64,000 nucleotides of DNA. It comes from Selaginella moellendorffii. Lineage: Eukaryota > Streptophyta > Lycopodiopsida > Selaginellales > Selaginellaceae. Below the pieces are notes generated by a model, which saw only the letters and a list, made by a program, of their open reading frames with translations, did no database searches and had not been told where the DNA came from. Numbering within the stretch: position 1 is the stretch's first letter; the number at the start of each line of letters is the position of its first letter. Positions 1 through 10,740 of the stretch are shown piece by piece. Where the stretch lies: the NCBI RefSeq assembly GCF_000143415.4, contig NW_003314304.1, positions 375,418-439,417 on the forward strand, given 5' to 3'. Both the position numbers and the translations under genes were made by a program.

Positions 1-800
1 CCACAAGATTGCCATTAGTGTTTTTATTTTTAATTTACCCAGCTTCAAATGTATCATCATTCTGAGTATTCATCCTAAGATTTTTTTCACATTCCCAATC
101 CACCACAATCTTAGATAAAAGAGAACATTAGTTGTAAAAGTATAAGTATCACACTGATTCCACATTAATCATTTGTAGAGCCAAAACAATTATTGAAAGT
201 ATCATAATTAAACTCTCCATTCCTTACTATAGCATTTAGCTATTGTGTTTGTAAAATTTTTAGTCATTTTTATGTCCAATATTTATTTATTTATAGACAG
301 ATAGTTGAAGATTCTCATTTATTATATTCTAAATTGAATTGAAAGCTTGAAAATAGTTTTGGAAAAATTTAAAAGTTAGTTACCTGTTGGAATCGGAGTT
401 TTCATCAATCTAAAACCAATACTTTAATTAGAAAATTTTAAAAAACAATCTGGTCATATTTACTTCTTTCTTAAATTTAACCAATTATAAACTCTGTTTT
501 AAATATATTAAAGTCTTACTTAGTTGACATTGATGTTGACTATAAATTATAAAAAATGATTTATACAAACTTTATATTAAATAACTATAATATAAAATAA
601 CACAAGGTATAACATATTATAACATCTATAATTTATATAATTAATAGTTATTTTATATAAATAAATGAACTATGTATACTTGAAGAATATTTTAAATTAA
701 AAATATTGGTAGTGATCTTTACTTTGGAAAATTTTTGATCATTTTTAGAACTTTCACTTACTATCTAGCAAATATCTTTCTTAAGTGGGCATAAAGAATT
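1..800. repeat. AT-rich dispersed repeat, copy 1
   Basis: This stretch aligns by eye with 4510-5300 in the same orientation. Shared landmarks are the blocks around 60-150 (CCACAATC then TTAGATAAAAGA), 215-235 (CTCTCCATTCC) and 340-360 (AAAGCTTGAA). The match is diverged and interrupted by indels. No coding capacity is seen. The family identity is unknown; it could be the ends of a decayed transposon or simply a duplicated spacer. Confidence 0.55.
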
Positions 801-2943
801 ATTTTACTTTGCAACAATTATGGTTTGCCATATTTTAAATTTAATGGTGTAAGGTTTAGTAAGATGCTATATGTGATATTAACAGAGTGGTGTAAGGTTC
901 AATAAAAAGCCATTTATGATATTAACAGAGTGGGATTCCAGAGCTATCAGATTGAATACAATCCAACTTCTATATATAATTTAAGGTTTTGGGCTGATAT
1001 TATTATTCTATATGGCAGTGAGGGGTAGCTCTTATTGTCTTTTGAGGAGTGCTTGAATTTATGTTTTATGTTTAAATCTAACTTTTGCATCATTTAAATT
1101 TCTCTTGTCTTCACAGTTTGTTTTTTTTTTTTTGTTTTTTTATTCATCTTTATGGTAGAGTAATGTATTGCATCCTCCTCTTTCTCTAACTCTAAAATAG
1201 TAATTGATTTAGTTACTTAATAATATGTGGTTACAATTGAATAATCAGACTCAATTGATTATTACATTCACTATGTATGTGAAGTTTGTCTTGTTCTTAC
1301 TGCCAATTCTCACACTTTTAAATGGTTTATGATAAAGACAATATATCCATAATTATCAATATATCCAAATATGCACTTTAAGATATTTGGGAGAAAGTTC
1401 CAATCTATATAAATGGTTGCATTCAAACTATTATACCACTATAACCAATCTAACTACACAATATCTCTAGGAATCCCAAGAAAAAAAATTTAACCCTTAT
1501 TTAGTCTTCTTTTTTAAAGCTTCTTGCTTCCTGTGAAGTTAAATATGTTAGTAGATCAAATTAAATATGTGTGATTTTGAGGTTTCTTTCCATTTCCTTA
1601 TATCTTTTTTATTCATTTCACTTTTATTCCATTTCATCCATTTACTTTTACTTTTATACGCATAGTTCTTTATCATTTTAATTTCTTTATTACTATTATA
1701 AATTCTTTGATTTGGACTTCCATAAAGGTTATCCAATTCAATACTATTCAAATTTAAGGACACACTTTTGTTCTTGAGCCCTTTTTCTTTATATTTGAAC
1801 TTTTATAGACTGTCTCTCAAATTGTTCTCTTTAGTTGTTTATAATTATTATTTTTTTCCTCTTTTATTCATTTGATAATTTAAAGTTAATATAAATTTTA
1901 CATACTTAAATCAATAAATTTATGCTCTATGCATTCTCTTATAAAATCTCTATAAGAGTGGGGTGGCTCCTCAATGTTCCCTAAGCAGCAAAAAAGGATC
2001 AAATTATGACAGCAAATAGTTATTCATTACGCTTTTGTGACTGCTAATTAATTTTAATTCTGGAGTTGAAACTGTTCATGAGAAATAAATAAAATTTTGC
2101 ATTGAATTATAAAAATTTAATAAAAACTGTTTAATACTGTAAGTTGTTATTAATTTATTAATCTGGATGGTACGAAAGTTCACACCGAAATAAGAAAGAA
2201 ATGTTGGGTTGGCCATACGAGCACTACTGCGTAAGGGGCAAGTGGTCAAGGGTCAGAGAACCCATTTCCTAAGGTTGCACAAGCAAGATTAAAAACGATG
2301 AACGGCTCGGATTTAATTTGAATTACAGCCAGGCATTCATATGGTGAGTTAACCAGAAAATGCTCTCGTAAGCACAAGCTTGCACCAAGTATAATGTGCA
2401 TTGAAACCAGTTGCAAAATTGTTTGCTATCTGTGAACAGCGACTAGCGATTGTGTACAAGCATGCGTCAGATCGGTGACACCAACTGCTTGGCAATCTCT
2501 TGATCCGTGGTTATCTGTGAAACGTTCTCGCAAAGTCATGGTTTCCTGCCAAAGACATGTTAGTAGCCACTTGTTACCATGAACTTCCGGGTATGAATCA
2601 GTTGCTGGGACTATGATCAACGCGAAGAGATGGATTAGGTCAGTTGGACTTCCTCCGATGGCTATCGTCCATCGCCTCATTCTCAATTCCCAGCTATATA
2701 CTCGGCAATTCCCATCCCTGGATCCGTTTGATCCCAAGTATACCATCCACTTCGTGCTCCACAGGCAAACCGTGGCAATCCCCACAGCGCTCTGGTACCT
2801 GGTAACGATGTGGCCGTAATGCGGCAATCCAGTCGCCAAGGGAGCTTGAATTGCATCGAGCTTGCTCCACAGGAAAATCCGCGCGCGACAATGACGAGCT
2901 AAGCACCCTCATTAGAACCCTAGAAATTTGTGGGCGTTTGGGT
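801..2943. other. AT-rich spacer and upstream region of the NDUFS5-like gene
   Basis: No gene is supported. About 1010-1450 resembles 16835-17390, partly in the same and partly in inverted orientation. About 1500-1850 resembles 19575-19740 and, inverted, 22790-22990. Base composition turns GC-richer from about 2430 as the NDUFS5-like gene is approached; small open frames there have no recognisable similarity. A telo-box-like AACCCTAG lies at 2916-2923, about 20 nt before the start codon. Confidence 0.6.
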
Positions 2944-3250
2944 ATGGCGTCGGGTTTTGGGATCCGTGGTTTTCGTGGGCGTTGCTACGATCTCTTCATG
3001 GATTTTCGAGAGTGTATGACGCATTGCACGATCCCGCAAGACTGCACGGAGCTCCGCGAGGATTACTACGAGTGCCTGCACCACGCCAAGGAGGTCCGTG
3101 CCCCTGCTCTAGATTTCTAGGGCTCTTGCTATTGAATTGTTCTTCCAGCTCAAGCGGTGGTACCGGATTGACAAGGAGCGGCAGCGCCAGGAGAAAGAAG
3201 CAGCGGCCAAGGGAGCAGGCGGCAAGGAAGAGGAGGAGCACAAATCGTGA
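2944..3250 (+). CDS. NDUFS5: NADH dehydrogenase (complex I) subunit NDUFS5-like, 83 aa
   Basis: Small accessory subunit of mitochondrial complex I (15 kDa subunit), which in other eukaryotes acts on the intermembrane-space side. Two exons, 2944-3093 and 3149-3250, are joined across a 55-nt GT-AG intron in phase 0. The protein starts MASGFGIRGFRGRCYD, like plant homologues. Its twin CX9C signature is visible as C14/C24 and C34/C44, with an extra C28; such proteins are normally oxidatively folded by the Mia40 pathway. The tail is basic then acidic and ends EEEEHKS. The length of 83 aa fits the family. The ATG at 2944 was chosen because homologues begin MASG; an upstream in-frame extension to 2851 is not conserved. 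The gene converges on the LYAR-like gene 78 bp away. Confidence 0.93.
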
Positions 3251-3255
3251 AGAAC

Positions 3256-3261
3256 AATAAA
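3256..3261 (+). terminator. Putative poly(A) signal AATAAA
   Basis: A perfect AATAAA lies five bases after the NDUFS5-like stop codon, inside the short convergent gap to the LYAR-like gene. Plant signals are usually 10-30 nt before cleavage, so transcripts would end close to the neighbouring stop codon. Confidence 0.45.
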
Positions 3262-3328
3262 CCCGTGTAAGATTGATCCACCGGACGATCTTCTAGCAAG
3301 AACAAAATTTCGAGCTATTGCTTGATCT

Positions 3329-4177
3329 TCATTCGTGCTTGGCGACCTTGTGCACAGACTTGCCCTGGAGCGAGAACTTCTTGGTGGAAGCGAGGTAATT
3401 CTCCAGCAGTGGCTTGAGCACGGTAGCGTCGGCTTCCATCCCCGCCGCCTTGACCACATCGATTGCCGCGGGGATCACTGCCTTCTCCAGCTTCCTCCTC
3501 TTCACGCTCCCATCCGAGCTCTTCTTGATCTCCCGAGAGATGAGCTTCCGCCACCTCACAACCTTCGAGAAATCCATGGAAATCTTGCCCTCTTCTTTCA
3601 CTGGCTCCTTGGGTTCTTGTTTGATCGCGCCCTTCTCCCTGGAAGAATTCTCATTCTCTTTGCCCTCCCTCTCGCGCTTCTTCTTCCTCGCTGGCATCTC
3701 TGCCGGATCTTTCGAGAGTTCTTGCTGGATCGGGCGCTCCTCCTCTGGATCCTTGGACTCTTGCTCGATTACGGCTGGGGCGGCGGGTGGGTTCCTGGCG
3801 GCGATGGCGGCCCTGGCCTTGGATCCATGGCGCTTGCTCTGGCCATGGACGAGCAACACTTCCCTACCTGTGGCCTTGATGTGACACAAGCTACACGACC
3901 ATGGCGGCCGGGTTGACAGCCCCATGTTGACAATCTCCTCCGCCACTGCTCCGCCATCCCTGTTCTTCCCATTCTTCTTCGCCGCCGCCGCCACGCCCTT
4001 GGGACCGTATTTTTCTACCTCACTCACGCATTGTGTGTGCTGCTGGACCGATTGGCGATCGAATTTTGCCCCGCAGTCAATGCAAGAGAATCCGGAGGCG
4101 CGGCAGCGTCGAAAGTGATTGGGGAGGCTGGGCTTCTTGAGATTGTCGTCGCAATCGTCACACTGGAACCACACCAT
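3329..4177 (-). CDS. LYAR-type C2HC zinc-finger protein, 282 aa
   Basis: Single-exon gene for a nucleolar-type zinc-finger protein of the LYAR family, whose animal and yeast members work in rRNA transcription or pre-rRNA processing. The start was set at the ATG at 4177 because the family begins MVWFQC; the frame stays open further upstream but only with non-ATG codons. Two zinc knots are visible: C6-C9-H21-C25 and C32-C35-H47-C50. A third finger of matrin/U1 type follows (C-x2-C-x12-H-x5-H in the WSCSLCH segment). The middle is strongly charged, rich in Lys and Glu, with a nuclear-localisation-like ARKKKRER run. The C-terminus (from MDFSKVVRW to VAKHE) resembles the conserved LYAR tail. Cellular role is inferred from the family. 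Confidence 0.9.
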   Translation of the reverse strand: MVWFQCDDCDDNLKKPSLPNHFRRCRASGFSCIDCGAKFDRQSVQQHTQCVSEVEKYGPKGVAAAAKKNGKNRDGGAVAEEIVNMGLSTRPPWSCSLCHIKATGREVLLVHGQSKRHGSKARAAIAARNPPAAPAVIEQESKDPEEERPIQQELSKDPAEMPARKKKREREGKENENSSREKGAIKQEPKEPVKEEGKISMDFSKVVRWRKLISREIKKSSDGSVKRRKLEKAVIPAAIDVVKAAGMEADATVLKPLLENYLASTKKFSLQGKSVHKVAKHE

Positions 4178-4198
4178 GCTCCCACACAACAAGAAAAG

Positions 4199-4223
4199 CC
4201 CTAAACCCGTGAACCCTAAAACC
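4199..4223. promoter_or_regulatory. Telo-box-like motifs upstream of the LYAR-like gene
   Basis: Two telomere-repeat-like motifs, CCCTAAACCC at 4199-4208 and AACCCTAAAACC at 4212-4223, lie 22-46 nt upstream of the ATG. Telo-boxes are common in promoters or leaders of plant translation and ribosome-biogenesis genes. Similar motifs precede the NDUFS5-like, SmD3 and NYN-LOTUS genes in this window. Confidence 0.5.
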
Positions 4224-4509
4224 TGCGTAAGGATTTATTAAAATAAAAAATACTTAAACACAATTTATTTATTTTATTTTACTTTTAAAATTTATAATCC
4301 ACAATGCACTTATTGATGGACATTTTGCATTCAAAATCTTGTGCTTCCATAGTTCTGAATTTGAAGCTAAATGGATTAAATATTTGCTATCATAGTTTGG
4401 TTTAAATCATTGTTCATAGTTTTATCATTTTTGGTGCATTCTACATTTACAACAGTTCCATCAACAGATGGTTTTCTTAAGAAGCAGCCCTTTTTAACCC
4501 CTATAAAAT

Positions 4510-5300
4510 TTCTATCATCATTTGCAATCATTTAGTGTTTGTGTAGTTGCCTCAAACTTATCATCCCACTAAGTATTCATTCTAATATTTATGCATATTC
4601 CAAGTCCACCACAATCCTAGATAAAAGAAAACATTAGTTATAAAAGTATAAGTAAAATATAAAAGCCTATTTCTTCCACATTGTAAATATTGCTATTAAG
4701 CTCTCCATTCCTACTATAGCATCAAGTTATTGTGCTTGCAATATTTAGAATCATTTTAATGTCTTTCGAAGTATGTCCAGTTTTTTATATTTCTTTATAC
4801 CTACTAAAAAATTTCTTTTTCTATAAATAAAGATTCTCTAAATTTGACAAGCATGTATGGTTGAGTTTTTAAATCAAATTAAAAGCTTGAACTAGTTTTG
4901 TAAGAATTTGAAAGCGCTAGACTTTAGGTAATTGTTACATGGAGTTTTGTTCAAATCTAAAACTATTACTTTACTTGGGAATTTTTAAAAGGCTTGAATT
5001 TTTGGTGTAATGAAAACATTGATATTGCATTTAACTTCTTATTATTTTTTCTAATTATAAATTTTATATGTGAAATCATATTAAAGCATGTTAAAACCTA
5101 AACAATAAAAGTTATTGCTACCACTAGATTGCTCTTATAATTTATAAGTCTTAAAGATAAACCAATTTGTAAAAAAATCAGGTAAAATTAAATAAAATGA
5201 ATATCAATCTTAATCTAAAAGGATGCTATATGTATAGATTTTTTTGTTTTAGATAATTTAGATCATTCTTAGATATCACTTAATTACATACCCAGAAAAT
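4510..5300. repeat. AT-rich dispersed repeat, copy 2
   Basis: Direct repeat of 1-800, so the two copies bracket the NDUFS5-like and LYAR-like genes. Similarity is clear around 4560-4660, 4690-4760 and 4890-4990 and fades beyond about 5100. No reading frame of note. Confidence 0.55.
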
Positions 5301-5349
5301 TATCATTACCATCAATTATTATTTCTTAGTTAATTATATAAATTTTTAT

Positions 5350-5362
5350 CACACACACACAC

Positions 5363-5431
<69 letters not shown>

Positions 5432-5446
5432 AGTAGTAGTAGTAGT
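5350..5446. repeat. Compound microsatellite (CA)n-(AT)n-(GTA)n
   Basis: Three adjoining simple repeats: about six CA units (5350-5362), an uninterrupted AT tract of about 62 bp (5365-5426) and about six to seven GTA units (5427-5446). Such tracts are prone to length change. Confidence 0.95.
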
Positions 5447-6149
5447 GGACATTTGTGGAATAGTGCATTTGTGAGACATCCAGATTTCAGTGGAAGGCAT
5501 AGTCAATTATCTAGTGGTGGACCATTTGGATCTTGGTACTACAACTCTTAAAGACCCATCATCTTTGAACATCTGTGGCAACAATTATATATGGATGGCA
5601 AAGCTAAAATCATAGATACAAGTAACAAAGTTACAATCCTGAATGTGATTGATGTTGGTCAAAGCTTGAGTGAAGTGGTGGCTATGGCTCAATTGTATCC
5701 TGGTGCTCTATGAGCTCAAGAGCCACTTTTTCTATTAGAAAACTCATGTGGATATCAATAGAGTCATATGGAATCTTTGAATTAGAAAGAATTGGATTTG
5801 GCATCTTTAGTTGTATGAGGAGGAATTGTAGAGCATTCTTTTGTGTCCCTTCATTATGAGCTATTGTAAGAAAGTCACTTTCCAAAGGTACCATAAAAAA
5901 ATTATATTCTCCTTTAAGTTAGACATTTTAAGGATCTTGAAAATTTCATCTAGATCATTTACCTCCTTCCTAAACATGGTGATGCACAATGGATATAGGA
6001 AAAGTTGAGGGGCAAGATTGTCCAATCTGTGTGAATAAAAATGATTATGTTGCATTGCAAAGGGTAAAACTCCTTTGTTATGTCAGTACGTGATAAGCAA
6101 GTGCTAGATCATTGTGAATAGGAGCTTAATTTTGCTATTTTAACCTGAG
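5447..6149. other. Spacer, probably further decayed retroelement sequence
   Basis: Short broken frames on the minus strand (63-70 aa) continue downstream of the retropepsin remnant but none is recognisable. I see no supported gene. Confidence 0.4.
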
Positions 6150-6705
6150 CCACATCCTAAGTTCTTGGGCTTTGGGCATTGAAAGCTGTCACTTTGCTAA
6201 CTCCTTATTTAATCTACAATTGGTCATTCTTGGAGTCTAAAAAGCAAGACACCACATCTAGCCATGACCCCCACAAAATGACTGACTTCTCCTATGTAGA
6301 GGCTCCTAAAGCAATGTAATCAACAATGAAGAAGTCCACTGTTGACTCGTGCCTATGAATAAGAATATGGACATCTCAACAAATTCTAGTAGAAGCAACT
6401 ATATAATCTGTAAAGGTTCTTAGCAAGACCTTGGAATAATCTTGAAGCTAAAGGCCTATTTGTTAAGCTAGTGTGGAGGAGAGAATATTTATGACTGAGC
6501 CTAAGTCTAAAAGTGCCTCTAGATCAACACCTGCAATTGTCACTAGGGAAGCAAGAAGCATGGCACCTCCACTATCTTGAAGACAAGCATCTGGCCACAT
6601 GTCTTCCTCCAAGTTCTCCAGCAGCCCCTTAGTATCTACTTGTGGTTCCTCCACTGTTTCCTCCTGCAATTGTTGTCTCACTATTGAAAGACTCATAGTT
6701 CTCAC
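6150..6705 (-). mobile_element. Retrotransposon aspartic protease (retropepsin) remnant
   Basis: On the minus strand the frame at 6705-6463 ends with LEALLDLGSVINILSSTLA. This resembles the active-site region of plant Ty3/gypsy retropepsins, where DSGA is often altered to DLGA or DLGS. Past a stop, further protease-like pieces can be read (VDFFIVD, then VILWGSWLDVVSCFLDSK, the position of the usual ILGRPWL motif). Several stops interrupt it, so it is a fossil. No LTRs were identified around it. Assignment rests on motif likeness only. Confidence 0.55.
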
Positions 6706-7607
6706 TCCAGCTGAAGCACAATGACTCTTTGTGGCACCTCGGAGTGGGGTTGAAATGGAAACCTAGGAAGAGCCCATTCAATATGGCTGTCACCTTTTTC
6801 AGACTAGACAACTTGCTCAATGTGCCTTAGGCAGCCAGATTGCTAAATGGTGACGCAAAAGAAATAGAAGGTACGGTAAAACAAACATTCTAAAATGGCT
6901 CCTTAACCAATATCTGTTACATCAATTTTTTTGTCAAGTGTGTCAGATTAGAGGATGATAGATGAAGCCGTCAATGAATGGGAGGTACAGATGAACTTAG
7001 TGAAGTGAAAATGGACATATGGAGCAACGTGTCTAAGGGCTAAAGTCTGCTTGTGACCGAGACCAAGATGTTTGTTTCTTTGTTTATACTAAACATAATC
7101 CTTTGGGAAAGCCAAAGCACATGAGCAAATAAGTGGTGTGATGGAAAGCCACTGACGAATCCAAGAGGAGCTCAAGTGGCCATCAAGGAGCTGCAATGCT
7201 CTGTTCTCCATGGAGTGCTCATTGCGGATGTGTTCAAGCTCGAGGATAGCTCACTACGTTCAGCAGCAACGAGGTTCTTCTAGCAATCAAGCACAAGAAA
7301 CAGATGGCCACAACAATTAGCATCAGAACAAGGAAGCTCAAGCTGTACTCCTTGTCTTGATGTTGTCGGAGTTTTTGCTAGTGGAAGCATTTGGACTCTA
7401 CAGCTGTGCCCAAACAGGATCTGGAGGGCAAACCATGGCAGTTGTGAGGGTTTTAGGAGGAAGCTCATCAAATTGGTGGAGCCTTGTACAGCCAGTGAGC
7501 TTATGCACTCTATTACAAACCCTAAATTTGCTTTCTATATGATTGTTATTTCTAAATGATGCTTTAACCTTTTCATGATCTATAAACTCTGCAAACCCTG
7601 AATTTGC
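6706..7607. other. Intergenic region downstream of the GT34 gene
   Basis: Small open frames on both strands near 7280-7540 have no recognisable similarity. This is probably 3' flank of the GT34 gene plus retroelement debris. Confidence 0.4.
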
Positions 7608-8828
7608 TTACGTTCGATCAACGTCTGCCACATTCAAGCTAGGATGTCTAAACCCATACATCTCCAACACCTGGTTGTCTCCAAAATTAAAAGCCCTCTC
7701 CATTTGCCTGCGGCAATCTTGTGGCGAGTAATTTGCCCATCCCTCACAAAACTCACACCCAGCAAAATGCGTCACAAATGGCCACCGATCGTCGCCCAGC
7801 CCAGGCTCAAATCTTCGCATCTTGTCTTCCAACTCCCTCACCAGAGGCACCCAAAACCCACTCAATGCGTACGAGTGCTCGAGAAAAATCTTCGCGCCCC
7901 ATCTCTCCCTCTGGGCGTTCATCAGCCACAGCAGCGCGCCCTGGTCGTCGGATTCCAGATCTGGACGGCCAAAGAGCGTCACGTGGAGGATCTTCCCAAT
8001 TCCGACACTGCCGGGACCGTCGGATCCCATCTGTGCCAGAATGTCCAGCAGATCGAGCGACCACTGGCAATTCCGGATCAGAAAGATGCCCATGTTGAGG
8101 CCCGTCCAGCTGCGGTTGCCGTACACGAGGTGATCCCAGCCGTTCATCACCAGGTTGTAGCCCTCGTACTTCCGGATCGGAATCCGGAAAGTCATGTCCG
8201 TGAAGAGCGCATCGCCGTCCATCCACAGGATCCACTCGAATTCCGGATGGGAAAGCATCACCGCCCTCAAGAGCGGGATTTTGATCCAGAATCCCGGCAG
8301 GGAACGCTCGAGCTTTGCAACGTTGTAGAACATGTCTATGCCGTGGAGCCGGCAGTAGTCCATCTTGTTCTTGGCGGACTTGAGCATGATGTGATCGCCC
8401 AAAGGATTCTCACACGGCTTTGGATGCGAGCTCGTCACCAACATCATCCTCTTCTCACACTGCTTGATCTTCCTCCTCCGTGAGCTCCTCCGCGAGTCCC
8501 AGTCGCTGATCTTCGGACCCAAGCTCATTGTCCTGTTCATCAGCGCTTCCATCCTCGGCTTGGACTGCTCGATCGGATCCAGCGAGCCTGGATCGAAGCT
8601 AAAGATCTCTGGCTGTTGCTGCTGCTGCTGCTCGGCGGAGAGAGGCCTCCTGGTAGCACGAACTTGAGAAGAACTCGCTGCTACTACCGGACTGCTGCTA
8701 TACAGCGCTCGGATCGTCCCAAGGATGAACAAGAGGACTAGAGCCATCCCGGTTATCCAAGAAACATGACCATCGAGAGCACGCTTACTTGTTATCGCTG
8801 CTAGAGAGCTTCTCATCGTCCTCGACAT
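7608..8828 (-). CDS. GT34 glycosyltransferase (XXT/galactomannan galactosyltransferase superfamily), 406 aa
   Basis: Single-exon type II membrane enzyme expected in the Golgi, where GT34 members add xylose or galactose side chains to cell-wall hemicelluloses. A short cytosolic tail is followed by one membrane segment at about residues 24-42, a low-complexity stem with six glutamines (67-72), then the catalytic domain. The nucleotide-sugar/metal motif appears as D204-G205-D206 in WMDGDALFTDM; most family members have DSD. Other hallmarks are SWTGLNMGIFLIRNCQWSLD, SDDQGAL and DDRWPFVTHFAGC. The GWDHLVY segment seems closer to galactomannan-type enzymes than to xyloglucan xylosyltransferases, but donor and acceptor are not established. 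A decayed partial copy lies at 43148-43748 and an intact paralogue at 46442-47761. Confidence 0.92.
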   Translation of the reverse strand: MSRTMRSSLAAITSKRALDGHVSWITGMALVLLFILGTIRALYSSSPVVAASSSQVRATRRPLSAEQQQQQQPEIFSFDPGSLDPIEQSKPRMEALMNRTMSLGPKISDWDSRRSSRRRKIKQCEKRMMLVTSSHPKPCENPLGDHIMLKSAKNKMDYCRLHGIDMFYNVAKLERSLPGFWIKIPLLRAVMLSHPEFEWILWMDGDALFTDMTFRIPIRKYEGYNLVMNGWDHLVYGNRSWTGLNMGIFLIRNCQWSLDLLDILAQMGSDGPGSVGIGKILHVTLFGRPDLESDDQGALLWLMNAQRERWGAKIFLEHSYALSGFWVPLVRELEDKMRRFEPGLGDDRWPFVTHFAGCEFCEGWANYSPQDCRRQMERAFNFGDNQVLEMYGFRHPSLNVADVDRT

Positions 8829-10189
8829 TGCTTCTTAGTCTCGCTCGAACTTGTGTGTGCGTGCACGAATAAATCTTTTAAACGGCTGGAGCGTTGAGTA
8901 AATCGCTTCAGCTCAAATCGCGCTGGCCACGAGAATTAAAATGGAGGTGGACAATTTGTCCTGCTCCAGGCATAGAAATCTTCCTACAGCAATCACATGG
9001 ATTAAACTGGCCTAGGAGAAAATCGATCGAGAATGAGAGCATCACCTATGTGAATTACCTATGGTTTCTGGAAAACAAAAGCGGAATGCGTTACAAATAT
9101 TGGATCCTGCTTCATACATAAAAACTAAAACCATTAAAGTAAGGGGCCCAATTACTGGCTCGGGGTCTTATTAGAGGTCAGTTATGTATCAATTAGAGTT
9201 CCCACATTTTTACAAAATGGCCTGCTCTTTTTCCATTTCCAGTTGTATGTCTAGGGCTCTCCTTAGTGATTGTCTATTATTATTGATGTTTATTCTAGAA
9301 AATCTTCAAATCTAGAGTTAAGAGAATTTATTCCATTGCTTCAATTGCATTCTTGATTTTCATCGATAACTTAAGAGTAGAGTGGATGGACAAGAGCTAT
9401 TGAAAGAGGCTATACATCAGAGTGCTTTCCAGCATAGGAAAAAAACTTGCAAAGTTTGGTCTTCTAAGATTAGCTTTTTGATCAAAGGTTTTTAGGTGAG
9501 TTTTCACAGAAAAGCTTAAAGAGGTTGCTTTATGGAGCTTACTTGAACTTACAAAAGAGGAGCATATCCAAGCAGGAAATTGAAAAGAAACTTGCACAAC
9601 ACTTCATGTGATGGTCAGCAATGTACCGCAACCTGCTAGCATACCAGAGGGCTTCAGAATTCAAAGAGCAGTTTAGAGAGCACTCATTACATTTCCATAC
9701 TGGATGGTCATTGTTGGAAGAGATATAAAAGAATTCTCTGTAAAAGAAACAGTTTTATTTACAACTATACATGCAGCCAGAAGGGTTGTCCAGAGCAACA
9801 GTACAAGTCACTAGACAGTCTGCTCGTCTCAAAGCCAAGATCCAAGAGGTAGAGTTGAAGATTCTATAATGGTTCTTATTTTTATTTGACAATGTATAAC
9901 AAAGCCCTACCACAAAGTACCAATGGTGCCAAGCAAGGAGTAAAGAGAAAGGCTGCCACTCAATGTACCTATAATGCCAAGGTATTATCAAAGTTACAAT
10001 TAAAGGCAATTAAACTTACACTTCTTTTACTTATAGCATGTATGCATGGCTCCTAGTTGCAACGATCAAGAGGTTCCCAACAATGAGGATCAATTTGAAC
10101 ATGAAGAACAAGAGCAGCCTGAAACTGAGAGTAGACCAAGTCCTGAAGCAAAAGTGAGTAAATTCTAGAAAGGGTACAGATGTACGAAC
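8829..10189. other. GT34 upstream region and spacer
   Basis: 8829-9127 is the 5' flank of the GT34 gene and is duplicated at about 43460-43748 (shared blocks include GACAATTTGTCCTGCTCCAG and CTATGGTTTCTGGAAAACAA). The likeness stops abruptly after CTAAAACCATTAA, marking the duplication edge. The rest has no supported gene. Confidence 0.6.
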
Positions 10190-10740
10190 ATGGACCAACA
10201 CACAGCTTATAAACAGTGGTCAGCTATCAGAGAGAAAGGCTGCTATAAACTTTGGGATACCTCTTTCTACACTAAATGCTTGGGTGGCTGAGAAGAGGAA
10301 GGGTATGAGACCTAGTCCATCAACAATGCTCTCTACATCTGAAGAAGAGACACTCATTGTTGTGTTGAAAGTTCGAGCAAAAGTTGGCTACCCTATAATG
10401 CAAAGTGAGCTCAAAGATGCAACAGCAAGCATTGTATCAGCAAAAGATATCACCTAGAATCCTGGTTGTAAATGGTGCAGACTGTTCATGAGGAGGCATT
10501 CAGACATAAAATTTAAAATTGCTCAGGCTTTGGAATTACAACAAGCTAAGAATCTATGTCAACCTGTTGTCAATGTTTCTACAATCAACTTGAAGCTATG
10601 TACCTTGTGAACAAGTAGAAAGCCAGCAACATTTGAAATGCCAATGAAATTGGTGTTCATGCTAGTCAAAATGGATATGCCAAAGTCTTGGCAACAAGTG
10701 GAATGCAAAGCTGCTATCGTGTTATTCCAAGTAATATGTT
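10190..10740 (+). mobile_element. Pogo-like (Tc1/mariner superfamily) transposase remnant
   Basis: Reading the plus strand with frame changes gives a recognisable DDE_1/pogo transposase N-terminus. It has a psq-type helix-turn-helix (AAINFGIPLSTLNAWV, then MRPSPSTMLSTSEEETL), then a CENP-B-type segment (VGYPIMQSELK ... LFMRRHSDIKFKIAQALEL). Near 10630-10720 there is a piece reading NADETGVHASQNGYAKVLA, the usual site of the first catalytic Asp. Stops and frameshifts show it is dead. The catalytic core downstream of about 10740 was not found and terminal inverted repeats were not identified. Confidence 0.7.

Noticed and set aside
3335-3916. 193-codon plus-strand frame opposite the LYAR-like gene
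   Set aside because: It is a shadow of the minus-strand zinc-finger gene, leucine- and arginine-rich with no similarity.
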